From contig DYTH01000010.1 in assembly GCA_020726025.1 (NCBI GenBank), positions 1 to 32,683 on the forward strand: a stretch of 32,683 nt of DNA. The letters run 5' to 3'. Under the pieces are notes generated by a model, which did no database searches, had not been told where the DNA came from, and worked only from the letters and a program-made list of their open reading frames with translations. Each line of letters begins with the position of its first letter. Positions within the stretch are counted from its first letter, which is position 1. Made by a program: the position numbers and the translations under genes. This DNA comes from Syntrophus aciditrophicus. GTDB lineage: Bacteria; Desulfobacterota; Syntrophia; Syntrophales; UBA5619. Below are positions 15,572 through 27,064 of the stretch, piece by piece.

Positions 15572-16321
15572 ATGATCGATAAAGCGGAAAAAATGGAGGA
15601 GCTTGAACGGCAGGAACTGGTGGAGCTTGTGGTGGATTTTCTTCATCGGACGATGGTGCACCACACCCTCTGGTTCAAGGAGGTTGAACATCAGATGGGG
15701 ATGGCCAGGGCGCTCGACGTTCTGGGCGCGGTCTGGGATAAAAGCCGAAAACTGCAGATGAAGAGGCTTGCCGAGGCTCTTGGCTTTGAGCTGGAAAACG
15801 GGGCGCCGAAAACGCTGGCCGCCATGCCGAAGGAAAAGCTGCTCGATCTGGTGGGCGATCTGGGGAAAAACTGGATCGCCAATGATGGAATCTGGTTTCA
15901 GGAGGTCGAAAACCGCGATAATCTCTTTGATGCCAAACGCTGCAACGACTCGTGCTGGACCCGTTTCTCTCCATTCGAGGCATGGTCGATCAAGCGTTTT
16001 CTGAAGCTGTCCGAACATCCGGGGCTCCCGGGACTCAAAAGGGCGCTGGGTTTCAGGCTTTACGCCGGCATCAACGTCCAGACGACGATTGAGGAAGGGC
16101 CGAACAGCCTGTTGTTTCAGATGAACAACTGCCGTGTCCAGGCGGCGCGCAAGAACCGCGGCCTTGCCGATTACCCCTGCAAATCCGCCGGTATTGTGGA
16201 ATACAGCGCCTTCGCCTCCGGGATCGATTCCCGGATTAAAACCACCTGCGTTGCCTGTCCGCCGGATGAGCATCCGCCGGAGTGGTTCTGCGCGTGGCGC
16301 TTTACGATAGACGAGCCCTGA
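15572..16321 (+). CDS. DUF6125-like cysteine-rich protein
   Basis: A 249-residue protein. The C-terminal half has many conserved-looking Cys and charged residues: NNCRVQAARK, DYPCKSAG, VEYSAFA, CVACPPDEH and FCAW. This resembles DUF6125 / the L-2-amino-thiazoline-4-carboxylic-acid-hydrolase-like group. Metal or cofactor binding by the cysteines is plausible but unproven. It starts immediately after the TAG of the DUF3783 gene, with GGGAGA upstream, and ends the operon before a strong hairpin. Confidence 0.75.
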   Translation: MIDKAEKMEELERQELVELVVDFLHRTMVHHTLWFKEVEHQMGMARALDVLGAVWDKSRKLQMKRLAEALGFELENGAPKTLAAMPKEKLLDLVGDLGKNWIANDGIWFQEVENRDNLFDAKRCNDSCWTRFSPFEAWSIKRFLKLSEHPGLPGLKRALGFRLYAGINVQTTIEEGPNSLLFQMNNCRVQAARKNRGLADYPCKSAGIVEYSAFASGIDSRIKTTCVACPPDEHPPEWFCAWRFTIDEP

Positions 16322-16346
16322 AAAAAGTAAAACGGAACATCATGCG

Positions 16347-16379
16347 TTTACGGCCCCGGCATGAAGTCGGGGCCGTAAA
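16347..16379. terminator. Bidirectional hairpin between convergent genes
   Basis: A perfect 12-bp stem, TTTACGGCCCCG with CGGGGCCGTAAA, around a 9-base loop. It lies between the DUF6125-like stop and the convergent zinc-finger-like gene. Only A/T-rich stem ends, not a long T-run, follow on either strand. Confidence 0.6.
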
Positions 16380-16394
16380 TCAATCAACTTTACA

Positions 16395-16616
16395 TCACTC
16401 TACTTTGGCCGCCTCTTTGTCCAGCGCCTCGGCCAGCGCATCATAGCCTTTATTTCCGAATTCGGTCACCTGCCAGCGAATGAGCTGCGCATAGGACAAT
16501 CCCTTCGCCTTCAGCCAGTTCTTGTGAACGCTGTTCGTCTGGCCGATGAAGTGCCGCGCCAGATCCAGCGTGTTGGGTGAAATCTTGCGACAACATGGAC
16601 AACGATACTTTGCCAT
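16395..16616 (-). CDS. Small zinc-finger-like protein
   Basis: A 73-residue basic protein. Cys6, Cys9, His22 and His31 are spaced like a C2H2-type zinc site, with an extra Cys8. The rest looks helical (AQLIRWQVTEF). AAGGAGGG is 7 bases upstream of ATG, a strong ribosome site, which supports it being real. It lies 76 bp downstream of the molybdenum subunit on the same strand and may be the last gene of that operon. Nucleic-acid binding or a structural role are guesses. Confidence 0.75.
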   Translation of the reverse strand: MAKYRCPCCRKISPNTLDLARHFIGQTNSVHKNWLKAKGLSYAQLIRWQVTEFGNKGYDALAEALDKEAAKVE

Positions 16617-16692
16617 CGAAACCCTCCTTATCTCTATCTCTCCGTTATTCTTCCGGAAAATGCATATTTGCCAATCTTTGACCGCTCACCTG

Positions 16693-18975
16693 CTACGCCT
16701 TGCCCTTTTGTTCCTTGGCGCGAATGGCGTTCAGAACCTTCTCCGGCTTTAACACATTGCTGTCGAACTCCGCCCCGACCGCATGATAAACGGCATTGGC
16801 GAGCGCCGGAGCGCCGGGGGACGTCGTCGCCTCGGCGGCCTCCTTGGCCCCGAACGGACCCTCGGGCTCGTAGGTCGGGACCTCCATCAGCTCAATCGTC
16901 GGCATGTCGCGCGAGCGGATCAGCTTGTAATCCACGAAGGACGGGTTGAGGATCAGGCCGTTGTCGGTCGGCATATTTTCACAGAGGCCGTATCCCAGGC
17001 CCATCTGGGTGGATCCCTCCACCTGTCCCCGGACAGCCGGCGGGTTGATTGGCTGGCCGCAGTCATGGACGACAAGGACATCCTTCATCTCAATGAGGCC
17101 CGTCTCGCGGTCCACCTTCGCCCGCACCGCCTGGATCCCCATGCCATAGGCCGGCGAGATCATTCCCTTGTTGTGCGGGGTATAGTGGCCGATCCCGATC
17201 AGGGGCTCGCCGTCGTTCTGTTTGATCGCATCTTTGACCAGCTCATAATAGGAGAATCCCCTTTCGGGACGCAGCTCCAGATAGATGCGTTTGTTTTTGG
17301 CCACCAGGTCATAGACGATATTCTCGCCGAGTTTCATCCTCGCGACAGCAACGAGCATTTTCTTGATCTCAGCGGCGGCGGCCCGAACGGCGTTGCCGTT
17401 CATCAGCGTCTCACGGCTCCCCCAGGCGCCGAGATCGGCAAGGGTGGTCGCCGTATCGGCGGGGTGCAGGCGGATGTCTTCCATGCCGATGCCAAGCTCT
17501 TCGGCGCAGATCATCACGGAGACGGTGTTGTGTCCCTGCCCGATATCCGACGCCTGGGTGAATAGCTCCACCGTCCCATCGATATTGACCTTCACCATTG
17601 CCCCGGAAAAGGCGTAGGGGGTGTCGATCCAGTTGAATATTCCGCCGGACATGTAGGCGAAAGAGGCGAATCCGATCCCCTCATCCTCGCCGAGGTCGTT
17701 CCATTTCTCCTTGACCCGTTTGCCCATCTTGTCGATGCACTCGAGAATGCCGCAGCTTTCGACGGTGTACTCGCCGGACGCGCTGTAGCCAGGCGTCATC
17801 GCATTGATCCGTCTGATTTCGAGCGGGTCAATTCCCAGATCGTTTGCCGCCCTATCCAACTGGATCTCCGCCGCGTAAACGGCCGGAACGGAGCCGAAAC
17901 CGCGCATTGAGGAACTCCACATCTTGTTGGTGTAGGTGCGCACCCCGTCGTAGCGGTAATTGGGCGTTTTGTAGGGAAAGGTGACAAAGGTCCCCGCCAG
18001 GTACAGCGTCGTTGCCCCAAGCCCCGTATAGGCGCCGCCATCGGTAATGAGCTTGACCTCTTTGGCCACGAGGGTTCCATCCTTCTTGAGGCCGATTTTG
18101 ATCGCGATGTCCATCGCGGTGCGGTGCTCGGTTGTCGTGAATTCCTCTTCCCGGTTAAAGACAATCTTGACCGGTCGCCCCGTCTTCATGGACAGCAGCG
18201 CGGCATTGACCGAATCGGGCATGGTTGAGTTTTTTCCGCCGTATCCGCCTCCGACATGCGGTTTGATGACCCGGATATCGCCTTCCCGCATTTTCAGCGC
18301 ATCGGCCAGACCGAGTTGGAGAAAATAGGGAGACTGCGTGGAAGCCCACACCGTAAGCCGTTTGCTTCCCTTGTCGTAGCTTGCCAGCGCGTTATGCACC
18401 TCCATCGGGGCATGATGCTGGCTGGAAAGAGAAAACCGGTCCTCGCGGACATAGTCGGCATTCTTGAAGGCCTCATCGACGTTGCCCCATTCGATATGGC
18501 GCGTCGTGTTGATGTTGTTTTCGAAGTCGTCGTGCACCAGCGGCGCGTCGTCCTTGATGGCCTCCATCGGTTCAAAGACGGCCGGGAGCGGTTCGTACTC
18601 CACCGCAATGAGATCGAGGGCTTCGTGGGCGATCTCTTCGGTGACGGCGGCGACCGCGGCAACCGGCTCGCCGATAAAGCGCACCTTGTCCATCGCAAGG
18701 GCTGTCTGGTCGCACAACTCGGGAAAACGCCGCCAGAGACCCCATTTGCCTCCGGGTGTGTCCTTTCCGGTGATGATCGCCTTGACGCCGGAAAGTTTTT
18801 CGGCCTCGCTTGTGTCAATGCTGATGATCTTCGCATGCGGATGGGGACTCCTCAGGAGTTTCCCGTAGAGCATGTTCGGCAGCGTCATATCGAAGGCATA
18901 GACCGCCTCCCCGGTGACCTTCGCCACCCCGTCCACATTTCTTGTTGGTTTGCCGATGATTGAATATTCCTTCAT
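16693..18975 (-). CDS. Molybdenum hydroxylase large subunit (xanthine dehydrogenase family)
   Basis: A 760-residue molybdopterin-binding subunit. It opens with a GKPTRNVDGVAKVTGEAVYA stretch typical of the family. Cofactor loops include GGGYGGK and SMRGFGSV; the expected catalytic glutamate is Glu712, in FGAKEAAEA. The AYRCSFR loop of true CO dehydrogenase is absent, so CO oxidation is unlikely. Substrate may be a purine, an N-heterocycle, an aldehyde or an aromatic acyl-CoA. Start 18975 overlaps the 2Fe-2S gene stop in ATGA; an upstream in-frame extension to 19065 would run inside that gene and is rejected. Confidence 0.93.
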   Translation of the reverse strand: MKEYSIIGKPTRNVDGVAKVTGEAVYAFDMTLPNMLYGKLLRSPHPHAKIISIDTSEAEKLSGVKAIITGKDTPGGKWGLWRRFPELCDQTALAMDKVRFIGEPVAAVAAVTEEIAHEALDLIAVEYEPLPAVFEPMEAIKDDAPLVHDDFENNINTTRHIEWGNVDEAFKNADYVREDRFSLSSQHHAPMEVHNALASYDKGSKRLTVWASTQSPYFLQLGLADALKMREGDIRVIKPHVGGGYGGKNSTMPDSVNAALLSMKTGRPVKIVFNREEEFTTTEHRTAMDIAIKIGLKKDGTLVAKEVKLITDGGAYTGLGATTLYLAGTFVTFPYKTPNYRYDGVRTYTNKMWSSSMRGFGSVPAVYAAEIQLDRAANDLGIDPLEIRRINAMTPGYSASGEYTVESCGILECIDKMGKRVKEKWNDLGEDEGIGFASFAYMSGGIFNWIDTPYAFSGAMVKVNIDGTVELFTQASDIGQGHNTVSVMICAEELGIGMEDIRLHPADTATTLADLGAWGSRETLMNGNAVRAAAAEIKKMLVAVARMKLGENIVYDLVAKNKRIYLELRPERGFSYYELVKDAIKQNDGEPLIGIGHYTPHNKGMISPAYGMGIQAVRAKVDRETGLIEMKDVLVVHDCGQPINPPAVRGQVEGSTQMGLGYGLCENMPTDNGLILNPSFVDYKLIRSRDMPTIELMEVPTYEPEGPFGAKEAAEATTSPGAPALANAVYHAVGAEFDSNVLKPEKVLNAIRAKEQKGKA

Positions 18976-19466
18976 TTCGCCCCTCCCTGCTCTTCTTGCG
19001 TCTGCAGGCGTTTCGCCGCATCCTGGATGGCCTCGTTGATCATGTTGTAGCCGGTGCATCGACACAGATGCCCATCCATCGCCAACTGAATTTCCTCCCG
19101 GGCAGGGTCGGGATTTTCATCCAGCAGACCCTTGGCGGCCATCATCTGACCGGAGGTGCAGAACCCGCACTGGAAAGCCCAGTTGTCAAGAAAGGCCTCC
19201 TGAATGGGGTGCAACTGTGTGCCATTCGCCAGCCCTTCCACCGTCAGAATCTCTTTCCCGTTTGCCTGCAGGGCCAGGATGGAGCATGATTTGACGGCCT
19301 TTCCGTTAAGAAGAACCGTACAGGCGCAGCAGGAACCGCTGTCGCAGCTCCGTTTCGTGCCTTTAAGTCCCAACTCGTCCCTCAAGACCTGAACCAGAAC
19401 CGTTTTGGGCTCTATCCAGAGATCGTAAGTCTGACCATTGACGACAAATTTTAACTCCTTCTTCAT
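18972..19466 (-). CDS. Molybdenum hydroxylase [2Fe-2S] subunit
   Basis: A 164-residue iron-sulfur subunit. The plant-ferredoxin-like cluster is held by Cys41, Cys46, Cys49 and Cys61 (CDSGSCCAC...C). The second, alpha-helical cluster uses Cys100, Cys103, Cys135 and Cys137 (CGFC and CRC). An additional Cys47 sits where glycine is usual. It relays electrons between the molybdenum and FAD subunits. ATG 19466 is preferred over upstream codons because AAGGGGG then has 6-base spacing. It overlaps the large-subunit start by 4 bp. Confidence 0.93.
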   Translation of the reverse strand: MKKELKFVVNGQTYDLWIEPKTVLVQVLRDELGLKGTKRSCDSGSCCACTVLLNGKAVKSCSILALQANGKEILTVEGLANGTQLHPIQEAFLDNWAFQCGFCTSGQMMAAKGLLDENPDPAREEIQLAMDGHLCRCTGYNMINEAIQDAAKRLQTQEEQGGAK

Positions 19467-19491
19467 AGACATCCCCCTTATCTTTATCACA

Positions 19492-20379
19492 TCAAGCCAT
19501 TGCGGCTCTCTCGAAAGCCTCTTTTCCGACGCGCGTAACCAGGGTGCCCACCAGCTCGCGTTTGTACTGCTCTGATATTTCAGCGTCGGATGTTGGACTG
19601 GCCTCTTCCGAGGCCATGCGACCCGCCTCCACCAGAAGATCGTCGGTGATGACCTTTCCCCTGAGGAGATATTCCGCCTTTTTGGCCCGCATCGGGGCCG
19701 GCGCGACAGAACCCATGGCGATGCGAATATCGGCGCAGGTCTTTTTGTCCGCGTCGAGGGTCATGGAAACCGCGGCGGAGGCAATGGCATAATCTCCCTG
19801 CAACTGGGAGAATTTGGTAAATTTGGCCCCGGTGCGGGGCGGCGGCGCCGGAATCTGGATTTCGGTCAGCAGTTCGTCATGGCCAATATCCGTCTCAAAA
19901 TAGCCGGACGTAAAATCCTCGGCTTCCACGAGACGCTCTCCTTTGGCGCCGGCCAGCTTGTATTTTGCGTTCAGCACGAGCATCACCGGCGCCGGGTCCC
20001 CGGAGGGGTCTCCATGGGCGATGTTGCCGCCGATTGTCCCCCAGTTCCTGGTCTCCACAGAGGAGACGTTCTGTTCCATCTCGGCCAGAATACAGAACGC
20101 ATTTTGCATCAGGGGTGATTTCTCGATGGCCCGGTGGGTTGTCAGCGCCCCGATTTTCAACCCCTCTTTTTCATTCCCGGAAATGGAGTCGAGTTCTGAC
20201 AGCCCTTTAATGTCAATGACATATTGTGGCGTTATCAGACCCTGTTTCAGCAGAATGATGAGGGACTGCCCTCCCGCAATGATTTTGCACTCGTCCTCGC
20301 CGTACTGGGAAAGCAGCTTCAGGGCTTCTTCAAGGGAGCCGGGTGCAAAATACTCAAAGTTGTTCATAATGTTTTTCAT
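19492..20379 (-). CDS. Molybdenum hydroxylase FAD-binding subunit
   Basis: A 295-residue FAD subunit of the CoxM/XdhB type. FAD loops are IIAGGQSLIILLKQG near the N terminus and TIGGNIAHGDPSGD in the middle. The length leaves no room for the extra [4Fe-4S] insertion known from 4-hydroxybenzoyl-CoA reductase, which argues against that specific enzyme. AAGGAGG lies 12 bases upstream of ATG 20379; a second in-frame ATG is at 20367. The 2Fe-2S gene follows after 25 bp. Confidence 0.92.
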   Translation of the reverse strand: MKNIMNNFEYFAPGSLEEALKLLSQYGEDECKIIAGGQSLIILLKQGLITPQYVIDIKGLSELDSISGNEKEGLKIGALTTHRAIEKSPLMQNAFCILAEMEQNVSSVETRNWGTIGGNIAHGDPSGDPAPVMLVLNAKYKLAGAKGERLVEAEDFTSGYFETDIGHDELLTEIQIPAPPPRTGAKFTKFSQLQGDYAIASAAVSMTLDADKKTCADIRIAMGSVAPAPMRAKKAEYLLRGKVITDDLLVEAGRMASEEASPTSDAEISEQYKRELVGTLVTRVGKEAFERAAMA

Positions 20380-20508
20380 TTCGGTCTTGTCCTCCTTCGC
20401 GCATTGTTGTTGCGATAAACCCTTTTATTCAGGCCTCTTCGTCAAAAATTCCCTTGTGCGCCGGTTGAAGCTGCCCGTCGGCAGAAAAAAACCCGGGCAG
20501 CGCGCACA

Positions 20509-20964
20509 TCAAACGACGGCGATCTGGAGCGCCTTTTGCAGGTTGGCGCCAAAGGCTTCGCTTTCGGTCTTCGCCTTTGCCCGCATGATGCGCTCGCCGA
20601 ATGTTGCCAGCTTGCCGACCAGATTGACATCGGTCACGTAGATGATTTCGACGCTGCCATCCGGGATTTCTCTGATGTTGACCTCAAGGGCCATCGAGAA
20701 TGTCCCCATTTTCCCCAGCGCCTCGCCGGCGCCGACCGCTTTGATATGCGTTGGGGGGTCCATTTCCGTAATCTTGACAATAAACTGCAATTTGACGGAG
20801 ATCGGACCGACCGACTGCTTCATCAGGCAATCGTATGTGGTTGCGTCTGTTGCCTCGATTTTTTGCGCCCCTGGAACGCAGGCGGCCAGTGTGCCTGGCC
20901 GAAGCAGAATATCCCAGATCTGCTGCGCGGTGCCTTTTGCCTGAAAAACCCCTTCAATCTTCAT
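20509..20964 (-). CDS. CoxG-like SRPBCC protein
   Basis: A 151-residue START/SRPBCC-fold protein of the carbon-monoxide-dehydrogenase subunit G family, beginning MKIEGVFQAKGTAQQIWDIL, with CVPGAQKIE. In CO oxidisers CoxG helps place the enzyme at the membrane; homologues accompany many molybdenum hydroxylases. AGAGGGA precedes the ATG. It is the first gene of the set, 129 bp ahead of the FAD subunit; that gap holds a small hairpin (GCTGCCCG/CGGGCAGC) and no gene. The 271 bp upstream, to 21236, contain nothing I can support. Confidence 0.88.
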   Translation of the reverse strand: MKIEGVFQAKGTAQQIWDILLRPGTLAACVPGAQKIEATDATTYDCLMKQSVGPISVKLQFIVKITEMDPPTHIKAVGAGEALGKMGTFSMALEVNIREIPDGSVEIIYVTDVNLVGKLATFGERIMRAKAKTESEAFGANLQKALQIAVV

Positions 20965-21236
20965 AGTTATCCCTCTTTCAGATTAGAAATTGAACGCGTC
21001 CTGATTGTCGTGCGGGTTAGAAGACCGGAAGCTGGAGAATAAAAGCAAGGGAAGCAAGGGCGCTCCGCAAAAAGCAATCTCCCCGTTTTTCGTGCCTGCT
21101 TAAGGCCGCCATTGCTGGCGGATATACCCTGCATGGTATTGGGTCAACACTGCCACGATACATGAAATTCGGTCGATAAACATACCCAAACACATTTGTC
21201 AATAAATAATAGCCCGCAAACATCCCCTTTTTGAGA

Positions 21237-21632
21237 TCAGGCGGGGACTATCTCCCTGATGTACCGGATGATGTCTTCCGTCGAGGAACCGGGAAGGAAG
21301 ATTTCCTTGATGCCCGCCTCCTTGAGACCGGGGATGTCGTCAACCGGGATGATTCCCCCTCCGAAAACGAGAATGTCCCCGGCGCCTTTTTCCCGGAGCA
21401 ACTGCACGATTTTCGGAAAGAGCCGGTTGTGCGCGCCGGACAGAATGGAGAGTCCAATGATATCGACCCCTTCCTGGATAGCCGCACTGACGATCTGTTC
21501 CGGCGTCTGCCGGATTCCCGTGTAAATAACCTCCATCCCCGCATCCCGCAGCGCCCGGGCGATGACCTTGGCCCCCCGGTCATGACCGTCCAGCCCTGGT
21601 TTGGCGATGAGAGCTCTTATTGTACGTGCCAT
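21237..21632 (-). CDS. Methylmalonyl-CoA mutase cobalamin-binding subunit
   Basis: A 131-residue stand-alone B12 domain. The DxHxxG motif is Asp15-Gly-His17-Asp-Arg-Gly20; His17 should be the lower axial cobalt ligand. GLSILSG and VFGGGI are the other nucleotide-loop contacts. It pairs with the large subunit 145 bp upstream on the same strand, whose length excludes its own B12 domain. AAAGGGGA is about 6 bases before the ATG. Neither an epimerase nor a MeaB-type chaperone follows. Confidence 0.95.
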   Translation of the reverse strand: MARTIRALIAKPGLDGHDRGAKVIARALRDAGMEVIYTGIRQTPEQIVSAAIQEGVDIIGLSILSGAHNRLFPKIVQLLREKGAGDILVFGGGIIPVDDIPGLKEAGIKEIFLPGSSTEDIIRYIREIVPA

Positions 21633-21777
21633 AAATGTCCCCTTTCAAAAGTTGCAATCGTGATTCAGTTATACCGTAAGCCTTGATTGCCACGGCAATA
21701 GCATGTTGTCAAGCTGTCGATTCCTCTTGGTGCGCGGCTGCAATCAGCGACAATGTCTGCCGCAGGCCGATATCCGT

Positions 21778-23433
21778 TTATTGCTGCGTGTACTCTCCAA
21801 ACACCTCCCGTAGTGCGTCGGAAATTTCGCCGAGCGTGGCATAGGCCTTTACCGCATCGAGAATCGACGGCATTAAATTATCCGTTCCCTGCGCGGCCTT
21901 TTTCAGGGCGACCAGGGTTTCCATCACCCTGGCATCGTTTCTGTCCGCCTTTACCCTGGCCAGTTTCTGCTTCTGGTAGTCCTCCACTTCAGGTTTGATC
22001 CGCAGAACATCCTTCAGCGGCACATCGGCTGATTGAAATCGGTTGATTCCGACGATGATCTGTTTGTTGGATTCGATGTCCTTCTGGTACTGGTAGGCGC
22101 TGTCGGCGATCTCCTTTTGAATGTAACCGGCGGCGATGGCCTTGATGGCGCCGCCCATCTCGTCGATTTTATTGATATACTCTTCGGCTTTTTTCTCTAT
22201 TTCGTTGGTGAGGGCCTCGACGGCGTAAGAGCCGCCGAGCGGGTCGGTCAAGTCGGTGACGCCGCTTTCGTAGGCGATGATCTGCTGGGTGCGCAGGGCA
22301 ATCGTGACAGAATCCTGGTTAGGCAGCGCGTACGCCTCGTCGCGGGAATTGGTGTGCAGGGACTGCGTCCCGCCGAGCACGGCGGCCAGCGCCTGCAGCG
22401 CGACGCGAACGACGTTGTTTTCCGGTTGCTGCGCGGTGAGCGTGCAGCCGGCGGTCTGGGTGTGAAATCGCAGCATGTAGGAAGAATCCTTTTTGGCATG
22501 GAAGCGTTCCTTCATTATTTTTGCCCAGATACGGCGAGCGGCCCGGAACTTCGCGACCTCTTCGAGAAAATTGTTGTGAGAGCAGAAGAAAAAAGAGATG
22601 CGCGAGGCGATTGAATCGACATCGAGCCCTTTTTTGATGGCCGCTTCCAGATAGGCGATACCGTCGGCGAGCGTGAAGGCAACCTCCTGAACGGCCGTGC
22701 TGCCGGCTTCGCGCATGTGATAGCCGCTCACGCTGATCGAATTCCATTTGGGGACGAAATCCTTGCAGTAGGCAAAGATGTCGGTGACGATCCGCATCGA
22801 TTCCTGCGGCGGAAAAATGTAGGTTCCCCGCGCCGAATACTCCTTCAGGACGTCGTTCTGGATCGTCCCCTGCAACATGTCGCTTTTGACGCCCTGTTTT
22901 TCAGCCACGGCGATGTACATGGCCAGAAGGATCGCGGCGGTTGAGTTGATGGTCATGGAGGTTGAAACCTTATCCAGCGGGATGCTGTCGAAGAGGATCT
23001 CCATGTCTTTGAGCGAATCAATCGCTACGCCCACCTTGCCAACCTCCCCGTCGGAAAGGGGGTGGTCGGAGTCGTAGCCGATCTGCGTCGGCAAATCGAA
23101 GGCCACGCTGAGCCCGGTCTGCCCCTGCTGGAGGAGGTACCGGTAACGCTGATTGGTTTCCTCGGCGGTCGCGAATCCGGCGTACTGCCGCATGGTCCAG
23201 AAACGTCCCCGGTACATGGTCGGCTGGACCCCGCGGGTGAAAGGAAACTCGCCGGGAAGTCCAATATCCGGCATATAGCCGTCATCACCGGCGTCCATCG
23301 GGGTGAAGATATCCTTCAGCTCGATATGGGAGGTGGTTTCAAAGTACGGTTGACGTGCGGGCGATTTGGAAACGGACTTTTTCAGTGTCGTTTCCTGCCA
23401 GCGCCCCAGTTCCTCAGGTGTAAGATTCGGCAT
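21778..23433 (-). CDS. Methylmalonyl-CoA mutase large subunit
   Basis: A 551-residue TIM-barrel subunit. Residues that set methylmalonyl-CoA specificity in the Propionibacterium enzyme are all present: Tyr84 (RQYAGF; Tyr89 there), Gln192 (Gln197), Arg202 (ARGTYIF; Arg207) and His239 (His244). Isobutyryl-CoA mutases have Phe and Gln at the first and third positions, so methylmalonyl-CoA/succinyl-CoA is the likely pair. The B12 domain is encoded by the next gene, as in archaeal-type split mutases. AAAGGAG is 7 bases upstream. It works in propionate or succinate metabolism in the cytoplasm. Confidence 0.95.
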   Translation of the reverse strand: MPNLTPEELGRWQETTLKKSVSKSPARQPYFETTSHIELKDIFTPMDAGDDGYMPDIGLPGEFPFTRGVQPTMYRGRFWTMRQYAGFATAEETNQRYRYLLQQGQTGLSVAFDLPTQIGYDSDHPLSDGEVGKVGVAIDSLKDMEILFDSIPLDKVSTSMTINSTAAILLAMYIAVAEKQGVKSDMLQGTIQNDVLKEYSARGTYIFPPQESMRIVTDIFAYCKDFVPKWNSISVSGYHMREAGSTAVQEVAFTLADGIAYLEAAIKKGLDVDSIASRISFFFCSHNNFLEEVAKFRAARRIWAKIMKERFHAKKDSSYMLRFHTQTAGCTLTAQQPENNVVRVALQALAAVLGGTQSLHTNSRDEAYALPNQDSVTIALRTQQIIAYESGVTDLTDPLGGSYAVEALTNEIEKKAEEYINKIDEMGGAIKAIAAGYIQKEIADSAYQYQKDIESNKQIIVGINRFQSADVPLKDVLRIKPEVEDYQKQKLARVKADRNDARVMETLVALKKAAQGTDNLMPSILDAVKAYATLGEISDALREVFGEYTQQ

Positions 23434-23600
23434 GAGCGGCTCCTTTATTTGAGTTTTGAGCCAAATTCTTCAATGAACGTGGCCTGTTAACAAGTATCAT
23501 GAATGTACCGGAGAATTCCCCCGACCAAAATAAATCCCCGCCGGAAGTTACTGGCCCCATAACACATTTCAAAATAATTACAACCGGAAAATGGAAAGAC

Positions 23601-23637
23601 GAACCAATTGCAAACGTGCCTGTGCGTCATTCCGGCG
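23601..23637 (+). repeat. Degenerate end of a family B element
   Basis: GAACCAATTGCAAACG, followed by TGCCTGTGCGTCATTCCGG, matches the left end of the intact copy at 28278-28418 with several substitutions. The right half is absent. It ends about 20 bp before the carB promoter. Confidence 0.65.
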
Positions 23638-23657
23638 ACTTTTTTCGGAGAATTTGA

Positions 23658-23686
23658 TTGACATGCAGACGGCCTTTTCCTATATA
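23658..23686 (+). promoter_or_regulatory. Near-consensus sigma-70 promoter of carB
   Basis: TTGACA at 23658-23663, exactly 17 bases, then TATATA at 23681-23686. Transcription would start about 48 bases before the carB ATG, leaving a short leader with AAGGAG at 23728-23733. No attenuator hairpin was seen in the leader. Confidence 0.8.
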
Positions 23687-23740
23687 CCACCCGCAAAGCG
23701 GAAATAACGAAAAGTACCCCGTCAACCAAGGAGAACGACC

Positions 23741-26944
<3,204 letters not shown>

Positions 26945-26952
26945 ATGATTTT

Positions 26953-26989
26953 CCCTGTTGCCTTACCCGTTGCGGGTGAGGCAACAGGG
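26953..26989. terminator. Long hairpin between convergent carB and mtnA
   Basis: A 17-bp stem (one G-T wobble), CCCTGTTGCCTTACCCG against CGGGTGAGGCAACAGGG, with loop ttg. It starts 8 bases after the carB stop. Flanking tttt and aaa allow a few extra pairs, but no long U-tract follows, so termination is probable rather than certain. Confidence 0.6.
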
Positions 26990-27064
26990 GAAATGCAGAC
27001 GGGCGACGATTGCCCCGGCGCAAACAGACGGTTTCAAGGCTGAACCCGGAACATCAACTGGCTC

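Noticed and set aside
18976-19065. Longer N terminus of the molybdenum subunit
   Set aside because: It overlaps the 2Fe-2S gene by about 90 bp and lacks family similarity; the ATGA-coupled start at 18975 fits.
16693-20964. Aerobic-type CO dehydrogenase
   Set aside because: The AYRCSFR active-site loop is not present; the operon is a general xanthine-dehydrogenase-family enzyme.
21017-21223. 68-codon minus-strand frame between coxG-like and mutase genes
   Set aside because: No ribosome site and no recognisable protein-like pattern; treated as noncoding.
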